Assembly: GCA_934569045.1 (NCBI GenBank)
Contig: CAKTJX010000001.1
Coordinates: 62,001-126,000, forward strand
Length of the DNA: 64,000 bases
From: an uncultured Oscillospiraceae bacterium
Lineage (GTDB): Bacteria; Bacillota; Clostridia; Oscillospirales; Oscillospiraceae
Direction of reading: 5' to 3'
A program made the position numbers and the translations under genes. How positions within the stretch are numbered: position 1 is the stretch's first letter; every line of letters begins with the position of its first letter. The notes under the pieces were generated by a model, which made no database searches, was not told the DNA's origin, and saw only the letters and a list, made by a program, of their open reading frames with translations. Shown here in pieces: positions 45,664 to 54,180 of this stretch.

Positions 45664-45680
45664 AGCAACCGATAGTTTGC
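45664..45680 (+). repeat. AGCAAC-N5-GTT motif, copy 3
   Basis: AGCAAC-CGATA-GTTTGC in an AT-rich gap; the preceding AT-rich bases also resemble those before copy 1. Confidence 0.4.
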
Positions 45681-45722
45681 ATTTTTTATATTCATATTGT
45701 TCTTAATTTAAGAAAATTAAAT

Positions 45723-45772
45723 GGGCTGCCGTATAATAGCTACTCCTACGGATTTGCTATTTACAACAGCCC
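45723..45772 (-). terminator. Terminator of the asp23-tldE operon
   Basis: Outer stem GGGCTG/CAGCCC with nested AATAGC/GCTATT; on the minus strand followed by ATTTAATTTTC. Confidence 0.6.
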
Positions 45773-45781
45773 CTGTATGAT

Positions 45782-46996
45782 TTATTTTGTCACCTGCATT
45801 TTCACAATGCAGAACTTTCCGCTCTTTCCATCGTCAAATAGGTCATCATAGACCGTGCCGAGATAATCCTCCCCGAGAATTGCATCGAAGTCGCCACTGA
45901 TGTTCAGCTCCGGGAGGCGACCGACAAGTTTTCCATTTTCCAGAAGAAACGCCAGCTGCACCGGTGTGGCAAAATGGCCGCTGGGTGTGGTGTCCCCGCC
46001 GGATGCCATCAGGACAAGCACAGCCTTTTCCGGAGCAACCTCCCGGATGCTCTCTGCCGTCGGTTCCACATAAAGTCCTTCCAGACCGATCCCGGGTACG
46101 CCGTCATAATCTGCCGCAGAGGTGCCGGAAACGGGCAGGCCAAATTGGGATGCCGTATTTTTCGTGGTCAGAACTTTTTCCAACACCCCGTTTCTCACCA
46201 AAAGGCTTTTATTCTCCGGGGAAATCTGCCCTTCTTCATCAAAGAAGCAGCAGCCGGGACTGCCCTGATCACTTCCAAAGCTCAACTTTGGTGAAAAGAT
46301 TTGCTCTCCAATTTTCCCGCTGACCAGTGATACGCCGGAAGCGTACATCTCGCCTGTAAAATGACTCAGGAAGGAGCCGAAGAGATCATACGGTGTAAAC
46401 AGTACCGGCCACTCCCCTTCCGCAATCTCTGCGGGTGTAAAGAACGCATCGTGCATTGTCTTACACTGGGCAACAATTCTATCCGGGTCAAAATGTCTTC
46501 CCTCAAAGCTGTATACGCAATCCATCAAATTTCCCGTGCCACGGCTTTGGAAGACCAGGCCGCCGCTGAGCAAATTATCCGCACATTTCAGATGTCTTCC
46601 CTTGGAATTGCGATATTCCTTTTCAAAGGAGGAAAGCTTAATTTTATGGCTGATGGCAAACTTCGGGCAAGCCTCTCCTACTCTGTCCAGCATTGCCTGC
46701 ATGGTGGGGATGATTTCCTTTTCCGGCAGGATATCCGTTCTGTTGTCTTCCTGCCGTTCCATCGCATCGTCCAACACACTGACATAGGGAATGCCAAGCC
46801 CCAGCGCTTTCACCGCCTTGGCGGTGAGCTTTTCCTCATCCGGCATTCCCAGGCATCCCGCTACGCCGATTTTGCCATCCTGATACACCCGCACCGTGCC
46901 GGTGGTTTCTTCCTTCTGCCGATAGCTGTCGATCTTGCCGCCTGTGATATTCAGCGTGATGGAGCGGCTGCTGCTGACAATATACTCTTTTTCCAT
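45782..46996 (-). CDS. tldE: TldE/PmbA family protein
   Basis: 404 aa. The non-catalytic partner of TldD in a heterodimeric metalloprotease that degrades unstructured peptides and trims some modified peptides. Family features: VSSSRSITLNITGGKID start, GCCFFDEEG, LLVRNGVLEKVLTTKNTA and SGGDTTPSGHFATPVQLAF. No HExxH motif, as expected. ATG at 46996 has GAGGG at 7-nt spacing. Four genes' distance from ispA; directly follows tldD. Confidence 0.88.
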   Translation of the reverse strand: MEKEYIVSSSRSITLNITGGKIDSYRQKEETTGTVRVYQDGKIGVAGCLGMPDEEKLTAKAVKALGLGIPYVSVLDDAMERQEDNRTDILPEKEIIPTMQAMLDRVGEACPKFAISHKIKLSSFEKEYRNSKGRHLKCADNLLSGGLVFQSRGTGNLMDCVYSFEGRHFDPDRIVAQCKTMHDAFFTPAEIAEGEWPVLFTPYDLFGSFLSHFTGEMYASGVSLVSGKIGEQIFSPKLSFGSDQGSPGCCFFDEEGQISPENKSLLVRNGVLEKVLTTKNTASQFGLPVSGTSAADYDGVPGIGLEGLYVEPTAESIREVAPEKAVLVLMASGGDTTPSGHFATPVQLAFLLENGKLVGRLPELNISGDFDAILGEDYLGTVYDDLFDDGKSGKFCIVKMQVTK

Positions 46997-47005
46997 ACTC
47001 AACCC

Positions 47006-48343
47006 TCACTGCACATTCATGGACGATACACGGACGTAGGGCCCGCCAAAGCCCACCGGGAGGCCGGACTGCTCCATCTTCCCGCAGCCGCCAGTCACGA
47101 AGGACAGCAGCTCCAGTTTGTCAGATAGGCCATCGATCAGCCCCAGCGTCTCAAAAACACTGCCGGTAATCACGCTGATCTGGGTTGGCTTCCCGATTTT
47201 CCCGTTTTCAATCTCATAGGCAACTCGTGGAGCCATGGTAAAAGTGCTCATGCCGCTGCCATGGGAAATGGTCTTGATATAATATCCCTTCTGAATCGGT
47301 GCAATCAGCTCGTCAAAGGTCTGGTTGCCGGGTTCGATGTACGTTGTCGTCATGCGGACAATGGGCTCAAATGTCCAGTTAATTGCTCTGGCGTTTCCGG
47401 TGAGCGCTTCCCCAAGGGCCGCAGCCGTCTGGGCACTGTGGAGCCGCCCTGCAAGGCGGCCGTCCTTGATCAGATAGTTCTTTCTGGCTTTGGTTCCCTC
47501 GTCATCATAGGGCACATAGCCGCAGCCGGGAATCTGGCCGCATTCCGCAATGGAGAGGATGGGAGAGCCCACCTGCTTGCCGATCTGCCATTCTTCCCGC
47601 ATAGAATCATCCGACAACATGAAGTCCGCCTCGGATTTATGGCCAAAGGATTCATGTGCGAAGACGCCCGCCGCCTCTGGGGAGAGAACCACAGGATATT
47701 TCCCCGCCACTACAGGAACCGACTGACGCATGAACACGCCCTGTTCCTCCATGGCCGCCCGAATCTGGGATTCCATTCCAAGAAGCTCCTCAAACCGAGT
47801 CTTTCCCTGCTGCCAGTTTGCGGAGAACTTCTTGTCTCCCTCGGTCAAGCTGCACCGCAGGGAGATACCGCAGGTCTGGTAGTCGTAGGTAATATCCGCG
47901 CCCAAAGAGGATCGGAAGGTAAAAACGCTGTTCCGATCCAGGTAGATTCCGATGGGCATAGAGCTGGCGCTGTCCTGGCTCAGCAGAGGCAGATAGCTCA
48001 GCAGCAATGCCTGCTTCTGCTCTACAGGGATATCCCGCACAGAACAATCTTCAAATGTCATCTCCCGTACCTGATGCCGCTCCAGTTTGGAAACGATTGG
48101 GTCCTTTAAAATATCCGGGTTCGGTGTGGCTGCCTCATAGAGGCTGTCCAGCGTCTTTTGCAGGTGTGCCACATCCGTAACAGAGGCATAGTACCACATC
48201 TTCCCGTCATATACACGAAGGAACGCCTGAACCTCCACCGGCGTTTTCAATTCCTGGAGCCTTCCATCCCGGTATTGGATCACTGTCCGGCTCCGATCCT
48301 CCACACGGAGATCCGCATAAAAGTTTTCCCGAAATTGGATCAT
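47006..48343 (-). CDS. tldD: TldD family metalloprotease
   Basis: 445 aa. Carries the TldD zinc motif HESFGHKSEAD (HExxxH type) and GCGYVPYDDEGTKARKNYLI, GRLHSAQTAAALGE and the C-terminal GGCGKMEQSGLPVGFGGP. Acts with TldE; the two genes are 9 nt apart. Downstream of ispA in the same transcription unit. No obvious precursor peptide gene is nearby, so the substrate cannot be guessed. Confidence 0.9.
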   Translation of the reverse strand: MIQFRENFYADLRVEDRSRTVIQYRDGRLQELKTPVEVQAFLRVYDGKMWYYASVTDVAHLQKTLDSLYEAATPNPDILKDPIVSKLERHQVREMTFEDCSVRDIPVEQKQALLLSYLPLLSQDSASSMPIGIYLDRNSVFTFRSSLGADITYDYQTCGISLRCSLTEGDKKFSANWQQGKTRFEELLGMESQIRAAMEEQGVFMRQSVPVVAGKYPVVLSPEAAGVFAHESFGHKSEADFMLSDDSMREEWQIGKQVGSPILSIAECGQIPGCGYVPYDDEGTKARKNYLIKDGRLAGRLHSAQTAAALGEALTGNARAINWTFEPIVRMTTTYIEPGNQTFDELIAPIQKGYYIKTISHGSGMSTFTMAPRVAYEIENGKIGKPTQISVITGSVFETLGLIDGLSDKLELLSFVTGGCGKMEQSGLPVGFGGPYVRVSSMNVQ

Positions 48344-48361
48344 GGTTTGTCCTCTCTTTCC

Positions 48362-49240
48362 TCAATTCCGACGCTCTGTCAGGCTCAAGGCCAGCTGCGT
48401 CATATATCCGTGGTCTTCAAAAACTTCCAGGCAGGCAACCGCCTGATCTGTATAGCGTTTCACCAGCTTCTCGCACCGGTCAATGCCGTAGAGCCGCACG
48501 AAGGTATTCTTCCCGCCGTCGGCTCCTGTTGCCTTGCCCAGCTCCTGGACGCTGCCGATCACATCCAGAATATCATCCCGAATCTGGAACGCCAGTCCCA
48601 GCAGAGCCGCAAACTCCGCGGCTGCCTTTCGCTGCACCTCCGTGCCGCCTCCAGCAATGACACCGAGGACGCAGGCCGCGCGAATCAGAGCGCCTGTTTT
48701 CCGGCTCTGAATATCCAGGACCTCCTGCTCTGTGCATTCTCTCTCTTCGCTGAGAATATCCAGCACCTGACCGCCGATCATGCCCAGAGAACCGGCGCAC
48801 TCGCTGAGTACACCAATGGCAAGTCCCATGTCTTCCGGCTTTTCCAGTTTCGTCCGGGTTGCTACGGCAAAAGCATCCGTCAGCAGGGCATCCCCTGCCA
48901 GCACAGCCACGCCCTCCCCATACACCTTATGATTGGTCAGACGGCCACGGCGGTAATCGTCATTGTCCATGCAGGGCAAATCATCATGGATTAAGCTGTA
49001 GGTGTGAATCATCTCCATGGCCGCGCCAAAGGGCAGGGCTTCCCTGTAATCCCGTCCGCACATCCGACAGAAATCCATGGCAAAGATGGGCCGAAGGCGT
49101 TTTCCTCCGGCTAGGAGACTGTAGTTTGCCGCCTCAAAAATCAACTTCTGGGGTTCCGCCGTAAAGGGGGCGTAGATATCCTTCAAATATCCTTCAATCG
49201 CCTGCCGGTATTCGGCACTCTGGCTTTCAAACTTCCTCAT
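48362..49240 (-). CDS. ispA: Polyprenyl (farnesyl) diphosphate synthase
   Basis: 292 aa trans-prenyltransferase. First Asp-rich motif HDDLPCMDNDDYRRG and second FQIRDDILDV are intact. Pairing with xseB matches the xseA-xseB-ispA order of Firmicutes, where the enzyme makes C15 precursor. AGGAGG precedes the ATG; overlaps the end of xseB by 14 nt. Confidence 0.95.
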   Translation of the reverse strand: MRKFESQSAEYRQAIEGYLKDIYAPFTAEPQKLIFEAANYSLLAGGKRLRPIFAMDFCRMCGRDYREALPFGAAMEMIHTYSLIHDDLPCMDNDDYRRGRLTNHKVYGEGVAVLAGDALLTDAFAVATRTKLEKPEDMGLAIGVLSECAGSLGMIGGQVLDILSEERECTEQEVLDIQSRKTGALIRAACVLGVIAGGGTEVQRKAAAEFAALLGLAFQIRDDILDVIGSVQELGKATGADGGKNTFVRLYGIDRCEKLVKRYTDQAVACLEVFEDHGYMTQLALSLTERRN

Positions 49241-49460
49241 GGAATGGTTCCTCCTCAGGGGTTCCGTCAGCCCCGGCGGTAATTTTGCTCACCTGGAGCT
49301 TGGCATCCTCCAAAAGCTTTCCGCAGCTGCGAACCAGCACCGTCCCCTCCTGGAACAGTTTCAGGGATTCTTCCAGGGCCACATCGCCCCGCTCCATAGC
49401 GCGGACGATCTGCTCCAGACGAAGCATATTCTGTTCAAATGTCTGATTCTGTTGATTCAT
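49227..49460 (-). CDS. xseB: Exodeoxyribonuclease VII small subunit
   Basis: 77 aa. Family pattern FEQNMLRLEQIVRAMERGDV then LEESLKLFQEG. Multiple copies bind one XseA. ATG at 49460 with GGAG upstream, inside the end of xseA (26-nt overlap); the frame upstream is antisense-free but lacks a start with a ribosome site. Confidence 0.95.
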   Translation of the reverse strand: MNQQNQTFEQNMLRLEQIVRAMERGDVALEESLKLFQEGTVLVRSCGKLLEDAKLQVSKITAGADGTPEEEPFHEEV

Positions 49461-50664
49461 TGCCTGTCTCCTTTCCATACAAAACCGACGCGGTGATTTT
49501 ACCGTCACTGATGGATACTGTAATGGTGTCTCCCGGATGTACCTGGCTGACGGACCGCAGCAGCGCCCCTTCCTCTGTCTGGGCCATGGCATACCCGCGG
49601 CTTAAGACCTTCAGCGGGCTCATGGCATCCAGCTTGGAGACGCTGGCAACAAAGCGGGCGTTGCCGGCGGAGAGTATCCGATCCTCTGCCGCCACCATTC
49701 TGCCCTTCAGCAGCTGCAAATCCTTTTCTTTTCTGTCCAGATAACCCGTTGGACTGCGCAGGGCCGGGCTGGCCGCCAGAGCCTTCAGGCGCTGATCTGC
49801 CAGCTTTAGCTGGCGGTTCAACGCCGATGCCATCGCCCCTGACAGGGCATCCAGATTCTGGACCAATGCCTCCTGATCTGGCACTGCCAGCTCCGCACCG
49901 TTGGATGGAGTGGCCGCCCGCAGGTCCGCCACATAGTCCGCTATGGTCACATCCGGCTCGTGTCCAACAGCGGATATGATGGGAATTTCCGATTCATAGA
50001 TGGCATAGGCCACCCGTTCATCATTGAATGCCCACAGGTCCTCCAGAGAGCCGCCGCCCCGGCCTACAATCAGCAGATCCGCCAGATCATGGGCATTGGC
50101 ATAGCGGATTGCCGCCGCGATTTCCTCCGGAGCCTCGGCTCCCTGGACCCGCACCGGCAGAAGCTTTACCTGGGAAAGCGGATAGCGTTTGCGCAGAATC
50201 CGCAGAATATCGTGAATTGCCGCCCCGGCGGAGCTGGTTACGACACCGATTCGCCCGGGATACTTGGGAAGCGTTTTCTTTTTTTCTGGGTCAAACAGGC
50301 CCTCGGCCGCCAGTTTCGCCTTCAGCTGCTCAAAGGCGGCGTACAGGTCGCCCACGCCGTCTACGGTCATAGCCGAGCAGTATAGCTGATACTGGCCGTC
50401 TCTGGGGTAAACGGTAATGCGGCCCAGGGCTATCACCTTCATGCCGTTGGCCGGGCGGAACCGAAGCCCCATGGCGCTGCCCTTGAACATGACGCATTTC
50501 AGTGCCGACGCTTCATCCTTCAGCGTAAAATAATGGTGGCCAGAAGGATAGCATTTATAATTGCTGATTTCTCCCCGCACCGCCACCTGCACCAGCCGGG
50601 AATCGGCGTTCATCAGGCTCTGAATATATTCATTGATTTGGGTAATGGAATATACCTGCGGCAT
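49435..50664 (-). CDS. xseA: Exodeoxyribonuclease VII large subunit
   Basis: 409 aa. N-terminal OB domain (YSITQINEYIQSLMNADSRL, VRGEISNYK..SGHHYFTLKD), then the nuclease core with RIGVVTSSAGAAIHDIL, LLIVGRGGGSLEDLWAFNDE and SAVGHEPD, all conserved XseA motifs. GGAGGAG before the ATG; one base after the M22 gene. Confidence 0.96.
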   Translation of the reverse strand: MPQVYSITQINEYIQSLMNADSRLVQVAVRGEISNYKCYPSGHHYFTLKDEASALKCVMFKGSAMGLRFRPANGMKVIALGRITVYPRDGQYQLYCSAMTVDGVGDLYAAFEQLKAKLAAEGLFDPEKKKTLPKYPGRIGVVTSSAGAAIHDILRILRKRYPLSQVKLLPVRVQGAEAPEEIAAAIRYANAHDLADLLIVGRGGGSLEDLWAFNDERVAYAIYESEIPIISAVGHEPDVTIADYVADLRAATPSNGAELAVPDQEALVQNLDALSGAMASALNRQLKLADQRLKALAASPALRSPTGYLDRKEKDLQLLKGRMVAAEDRILSAGNARFVASVSKLDAMSPLKVLSRGYAMAQTEEGALLRSVSQVHPGDTITVSISDGKITASVLYGKETGNESTESDI

Positions 50665-50665
50665 C

Positions 50666-51589
50666 TTACTCCTCCGTCATTCTCTTAGCCAAAACCGCCA
50701 CACCCATGGCATTGTCCGTAGAATACTGTGGCTCGGCAAAAATCGGCTTCAGCGGTGCCATCCATTCCCGCAGCAGAGAATTGGATGCCACGCCGCCGGA
50801 AAACAGCACCGGCAGTCCAGGATAGTCCTTCAGGGCCTGCTCCGTTGCCTGGAATACGGCGCCCGCCACACAGCGCAACGCAAAGGCTGCCGTATCTGCC
50901 GGGGAATTTCCTTGGGCATAATACTGCTGCACCTTGTTCTGGATGCCGGAGAAGGAAAAGCTGTGATCCACGCACTTTACCTTGAAGCGGTCCTTCTTTT
51001 TCGCTTCTTTGCTCAGCGCGTCCAGATGCCTTCCTGCTGGGAACGGGAGCTCCAGCATCTGCCCCGTCCGGTCAATGAGCTGACCGGCGGAAATATCCGT
51101 GGTGCCGCCAATTTTCGTACACTTGACGCACTTTCCGTCCGGCTCTGCCAGCAGCAGCTCTGTGGTACCGCCGGAAAGGTGCCAGGAAAGGAAGCCCCGA
51201 TCCATCAGGTCCAGCCGCCCGGCGCTCCAAAGCGCCGCCGCAATGTGTCCCTGTTGGTGGGAAACCTCCACCATAGGCACCCCCAGTGCCTCTGCCAAGA
51301 GCTTTGCGTGGGATATGCCAACCAGGAAGCAGGGCATATAGCTGCCTTCCACCGCTCTCGGGCGTGTGCTGACACCGACTGCCGTTATTTTCTCCCCCTG
51401 AATATGGGAAAACAGCCTGCCAGACAGCTCCGGCAGGCTTTTGATGTGTGAAAAAACGGCATCGGATTGACGCAGGCCCAGCTCTCCCTGCTTGACAGGC
51501 AGGAGCTTTCCACAATTCTCCCCCGTATTGCCGTCAAAGAAGGCAATCGAGGTCGTATAATTGCTGGTGTCAATGCCAATCACACCCAT
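50666..51589 (-). CDS. M22/Kae1-TsaD-like protein (paralog, not canonical TsaD)
   Basis: 307 aa ASKHA-fold protein. GIDTSNYTTSIAFFDG (phosphate loop), SHQQGHIAAAL (metal-binding His-x4-His), LSGGTTELLL and FSGGVASNSLLREW resemble TsaD/Gcp. Canonical TsaD starts ILGIETSCDETA and has HHMEGH, so this is a paralog; such M22 genes sit between nusB and xseA in other Clostridia. Role unknown; a genuine tsaD is expected elsewhere in the genome. Confidence 0.78.
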   Translation of the reverse strand: MGVIGIDTSNYTTSIAFFDGNTGENCGKLLPVKQGELGLRQSDAVFSHIKSLPELSGRLFSHIQGEKITAVGVSTRPRAVEGSYMPCFLVGISHAKLLAEALGVPMVEVSHQQGHIAAALWSAGRLDLMDRGFLSWHLSGGTTELLLAEPDGKCVKCTKIGGTTDISAGQLIDRTGQMLELPFPAGRHLDALSKEAKKKDRFKVKCVDHSFSFSGIQNKVQQYYAQGNSPADTAAFALRCVAGAVFQATEQALKDYPGLPVLFSGGVASNSLLREWMAPLKPIFAEPQYSTDNAMGVAVLAKRMTEE

Positions 51590-51590
51590 A

Positions 51591-52052
51591 TCAGTTTTCC
51601 TCTTTTTGCTCCGTCAGGCTCCGGGCAAAGGCACCCAGGATGCCATTGGTGAATGCACCGGTGTCATCCCCATCGTACAGCTTTGCCAGACGCACCGCCT
51701 CGGAAATGGCAACGCCGGTTGGCACATCGTCTACGTACAGGATCTCATAAATCGCCAGCTCCATGACACAGCGGGTCAGCCGGGAAATCCGGCTGATATC
51801 CCAACCAATGGAGAACTTCTGAATGACTTCATTCAGCTCTTCGCTGCGGTTCGCAACGCCGGACACGACTGTATCGATATAGCACAGCTGTGCATTGCTG
51901 GGCCGGTCCGTATAAACCGCGTTCTCCTGAGACAGAGAGGGATAATACTCCTTATTCAGCCGAGTGGCAACCACCTGCTCCGGCTCTTCTCCGGTGAACT
52001 CCCGGGCATAGATCAGATGGACGGCCAGTTCTCTTGCGTCAGATCTTGTCAT
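51591..52052 (-). CDS. nusB: Transcription antitermination factor NusB
   Basis: 153 aa all-helical protein. TRSDARELAVHLIYAREFTG start and AIYEILYVDDVPTGVAISEAVRLAK-like C-terminal motif (quoted in part) fit NusB, which binds boxA with S10 in rRNA antitermination. GAGGAG before the ATG. Second gene of the asp23 operon. Confidence 0.92.
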   Translation of the reverse strand: MTRSDARELAVHLIYAREFTGEEPEQVVATRLNKEYYPSLSQENAVYTDRPSNAQLCYIDTVVSGVANRSEELNEVIQKFSIGWDISRISRLTRCVMELAIYEILYVDDVPTGVAISEAVRLAKLYDGDDTGAFTNGILGAFARSLTEQKEEN

Positions 52053-52063
52053 ATTCGCTCCTC

Positions 52064-52432
52064 TTACTTGCGGGAGATACCGCAGACATTGACGTTCACG
52101 GCGTTGACCTTCACGCCAGTCATGGACTCCACAGCGGAAGCAACCGCCGTCTGCACATTGTCCGCCACATCAACCACGCTGTAGCCGTAGTTGATCAGGA
52201 TATCCACGTCAATGGTCACGGTATTGTCCTCGGCAATCAGAATCTTCAGGCCCTTGCCCCAGTTCTTCACGCCGATCAGGTCTGCCACCTCATTGCCGGG
52301 CTTGACATAGATTCCGGCAGCGCCCTCTACCTCGTCAACAGCATGGCCCACAATGGCCCCGACAACATCCTCAGAAATCAAAACATTCCCATTTTCTTCC
52401 GTCTGGGTAATGTACTGCTTATATTCAGCCAT
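52064..52432 (-). CDS. yqhY: Asp23/Gls24 family protein (YqhY-like)
   Basis: 122 aa. VLISEDVVGAIVGHAVDEVE then GAAGIYVK and the repeat-like VTIDVDILINYGYSVVDVAD are characteristic of Asp23 (DUF322). YqhY precedes nusB in Bacillus, the same order as here. AGGAGG before the ATG. Role in envelope or lipid homeostasis is inferred from family members. Confidence 0.92.
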   Translation of the reverse strand: MAEYKQYITQTEENGNVLISEDVVGAIVGHAVDEVEGAAGIYVKPGNEVADLIGVKNWGKGLKILIAEDNTVTIDVDILINYGYSVVDVADNVQTAVASAVESMTGVKVNAVNVNVCGISRK

Positions 52433-52486
52433 AATCGTATCCTCCTAAAACATTTGCATCGCTGGTCGCTATGCATACTTTTGTTT

Positions 52487-52514
52487 ATTGTATCACAAAT
52501 CCAGAAAAATACAA
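52487..52514 (-). promoter_or_regulatory. Promoter of the asp23-nusB operon
   Basis: Minus strand TTGTAT, 16-nt spacer, TACAAT, about 55 nt before the ATG. It probably drives the whole eight-gene unit. Confidence 0.55.
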
Positions 52515-52546
52515 TGTTTTTTTCACGGTTTCCCTGGAAAACAGGC

Positions 52547-52575
52547 GCTCCGGCCGGGGCATCCCCAGCCGGAGC
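52547..52575 (-). terminator. Terminator of tepA
   Basis: GCTCCGGC/GCCGGAGC outer stem with GGGG/CCCC inside, just after the stop; tail GCCTGTTTTCC. Confidence 0.65.
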
Positions 52576-52581
52576 AGGTTG

Positions 52582-53274
52582 TTATTTCTTATCGTTCTTT
52601 CGTTTCTCGATCATTCGGTGCAGGCAGCTCAGCGCATCGTTGAGCCCGCCAAGCCGGTCAATGAGGCCGGAGGCCACCGCTTCCTTTCCGTAGAGGATGG
52701 TGCCCACATCCGTTGCCATCTCCCCAGTCGCCATCATATACCTTTCAAATTCCTTTTTGGAAATCCGGGAATTGGCCGTCACAAACTCTGTGATCTGCTC
52801 CTGAATCCGCTGAAAATACCGGAAGGTCTGGGGTGCCCCCACCACCAGACCGGTCATCCGGACAGGATGCACCGTCATGCTGGCGGTGGGCGTAATAAAA
52901 GAGCGCTTGGTGCATACCGCCAAGGGAATGCCGATGGAATGGCCGCCTCCCAGGACGAGAGAAACCGTTGGCTTCTTCATGCCGGAGATCATCTCCGCAA
53001 TGGCGAGCCCCGCCTCAATGTCGCCGCCCACCGTATTGAGCAGCAGCAGGAGCCCATCCACATCATCGCTCTCCTCAATCCCCGCGAGCAGCGGCAGGAT
53101 GTGCTCATATTTGGTCGTCTTTACCGTCTCCGGCGCCACCTGGTGGCCCTCGATCTGGCCGATGATGGTGAGTGTGTAGATGTTTCCCTTTTCCGAGCGG
53201 GTCATATCGGAGCCCAACTCTACGATCTGGTTCCGTTCCTCTTTTTTCAGGTCCGCGTTTTTTTCCGTTTCCAT
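52582..53274 (-). CDS. tepA: ClpP-fold serine protease TepA
   Basis: 230 aa. Crotonase-like ClpP fold: LLLLNTVGGDIEAGLAIAEMI, catalytic Ser in GGGHSIGIPLA and His in MTVHPVRMTG. Matches TepA (YmfB), a SppA/ClpP-like peptidase near sporulation and secretion genes in Bacillus; it is much more divergent than the true clpP at 60 kb. AAGGAGG before the ATG. Confidence 0.85.
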   Translation of the reverse strand: METEKNADLKKEERNQIVELGSDMTRSEKGNIYTLTIIGQIEGHQVAPETVKTTKYEHILPLLAGIEESDDVDGLLLLLNTVGGDIEAGLAIAEMISGMKKPTVSLVLGGGHSIGIPLAVCTKRSFITPTASMTVHPVRMTGLVVGAPQTFRYFQRIQEQITEFVTANSRISKKEFERYMMATGEMATDVGTILYGKEAVASGLIDRLGGLNDALSCLHRMIEKRKNDKK

Positions 53275-53326
53275 ACTTTATGCCTCCTTTTTCATAGGAT
53301 AACCAAAAATTAACCTTCCATTCCTA

Positions 53327-53355
53327 TTGCAAAAGGAGAAAAAACAGGCTATAAT
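53327..53355 (+). promoter_or_regulatory. Sigma-A-type promoter of ybaK
   Basis: TTGCAA, 17-nt spacer, perfect TATAAT, 20 nt before the ATG; the leader is only about 14 nt. Confidence 0.65.
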
Positions 53356-53375
53356 GTGGGACGGTGATTTTATTT

Positions 53376-53849
53376 ATGTCAGCAAAAACAAATGCCATCC
53401 GCCTGGTAGAAAAGGCCGGCATTCCCTATTCGGAAAAATTCTACGAATATGACGAGAATGATCTCAGCGGCAATCACGCTGCCCAGGTACTAGGGCTCCC
53501 GGAGGAACAGGTGTTCAAAACACTGGTTGCCAGGGGCGAACGCACCGGGATCAACGTATTCTGCATTCCCGTCTGCTGCGAGCTGGACCTGAAAAAGGCC
53601 GCCAGGGCCGCCGGGGATAAGAACATGGAGCTGATCCATGTGAAAGAGTTGCTGGGACTCACCGGCTACATCCGCGGCGGCTGCAGCCCAGTGGGCATGA
53701 AGAAAAAATATCCCACCTACTTCGACGAGCTGTGCCTTCTGTGTGACGAGATTGCGCTGTCCGCCGGAGAGCGGGGGCACCAGATGATCGTTCCCCCGGA
53801 GCCAATCGCCCAGCTTGTGGGGGCGGAGATTACAGATTTGACCAAATAA
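53376..53849 (+). CDS. ybaK: Cys-tRNA(Pro) deacylase YbaK
   Basis: 157 aa. Editing domain of the INS/YbaK family that removes cysteine from mischarged tRNA-Pro. Visible: VFKTLVARGERTG with the conserved Lys, and GYIRGGCSPVGMKKKYP, the substrate-binding loop. The ATG used is four codons inside the open frame, after the -10 element; ribosome site is weak (GGTGA). Followed 21 nt later by a TSCPD gene. Confidence 0.93.
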   Translation: MSAKTNAIRLVEKAGIPYSEKFYEYDENDLSGNHAAQVLGLPEEQVFKTLVARGERTGINVFCIPVCCELDLKKAARAAGDKNMELIHVKELLGLTGYIRGGCSPVGMKKKYPTYFDELCLLCDEIALSAGERGHQMIVPPEPIAQLVGAEITDLTK

Positions 53850-53870
53850 TCACAGAAAGGAAGCAAAGCA

Positions 53871-54128
53871 ATGCATTACGAGTATACCACCAAAGGGACC
53901 TGCTCCCGGACTATTTTCTTTGATCTGGAGGATGGCAGAATTCACAATGTTCAGTTTATCGGCGGCTGCAACGGCAACCTGAAGGGCATTGGCGCCCTGG
54001 TTGAGGGCATGAAGGCCGAGGACGTCATTGACCGCGTGGCGGGCATTCAGTGCGGTATGAAGAGTACCTCCTGCCCCGACCAGCTGTCTATCGCTCTGAA
54101 GCAGGCATTGACTGAAGCAAAACAGTAA
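53871..54128 (+). CDS. TSCPD domain protein (TIGR03905-like)
   Basis: 85 aa. FIGGCNGNLKGIGALVEGM and CGMKSTSCPDQLSIAL, the TSCPD motif that also ends some B12-dependent ribonucleotide reductases. Three conserved cysteines may bind metal. Stand-alone versions are common in Clostridia; function unknown. AAAGGAAG before the ATG; terminator follows. Confidence 0.88.
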   Translation: MHYEYTTKGTCSRTIFFDLEDGRIHNVQFIGGCNGNLKGIGALVEGMKAEDVIDRVAGIQCGMKSTSCPDQLSIALKQALTEAKQ

Positions 54129-54140
54129 CGAACGCAAAAT

Positions 54141-54173
54141 ATCCCCGGCTTTGGAATTTCCAGAGCCGGGGAT
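54141..54173 (+). terminator. Terminator after the TSCPD gene
   Basis: 10-bp stem ATCCCCGGCT/AGCCGGGGAT, 13-nt loop, then TTGTCGTTT; the upstream A-run gives a tail on the minus strand for the convergent membrane-protein gene too. Confidence 0.65.
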
Positions 54174-54180
54174 TTGTCGT

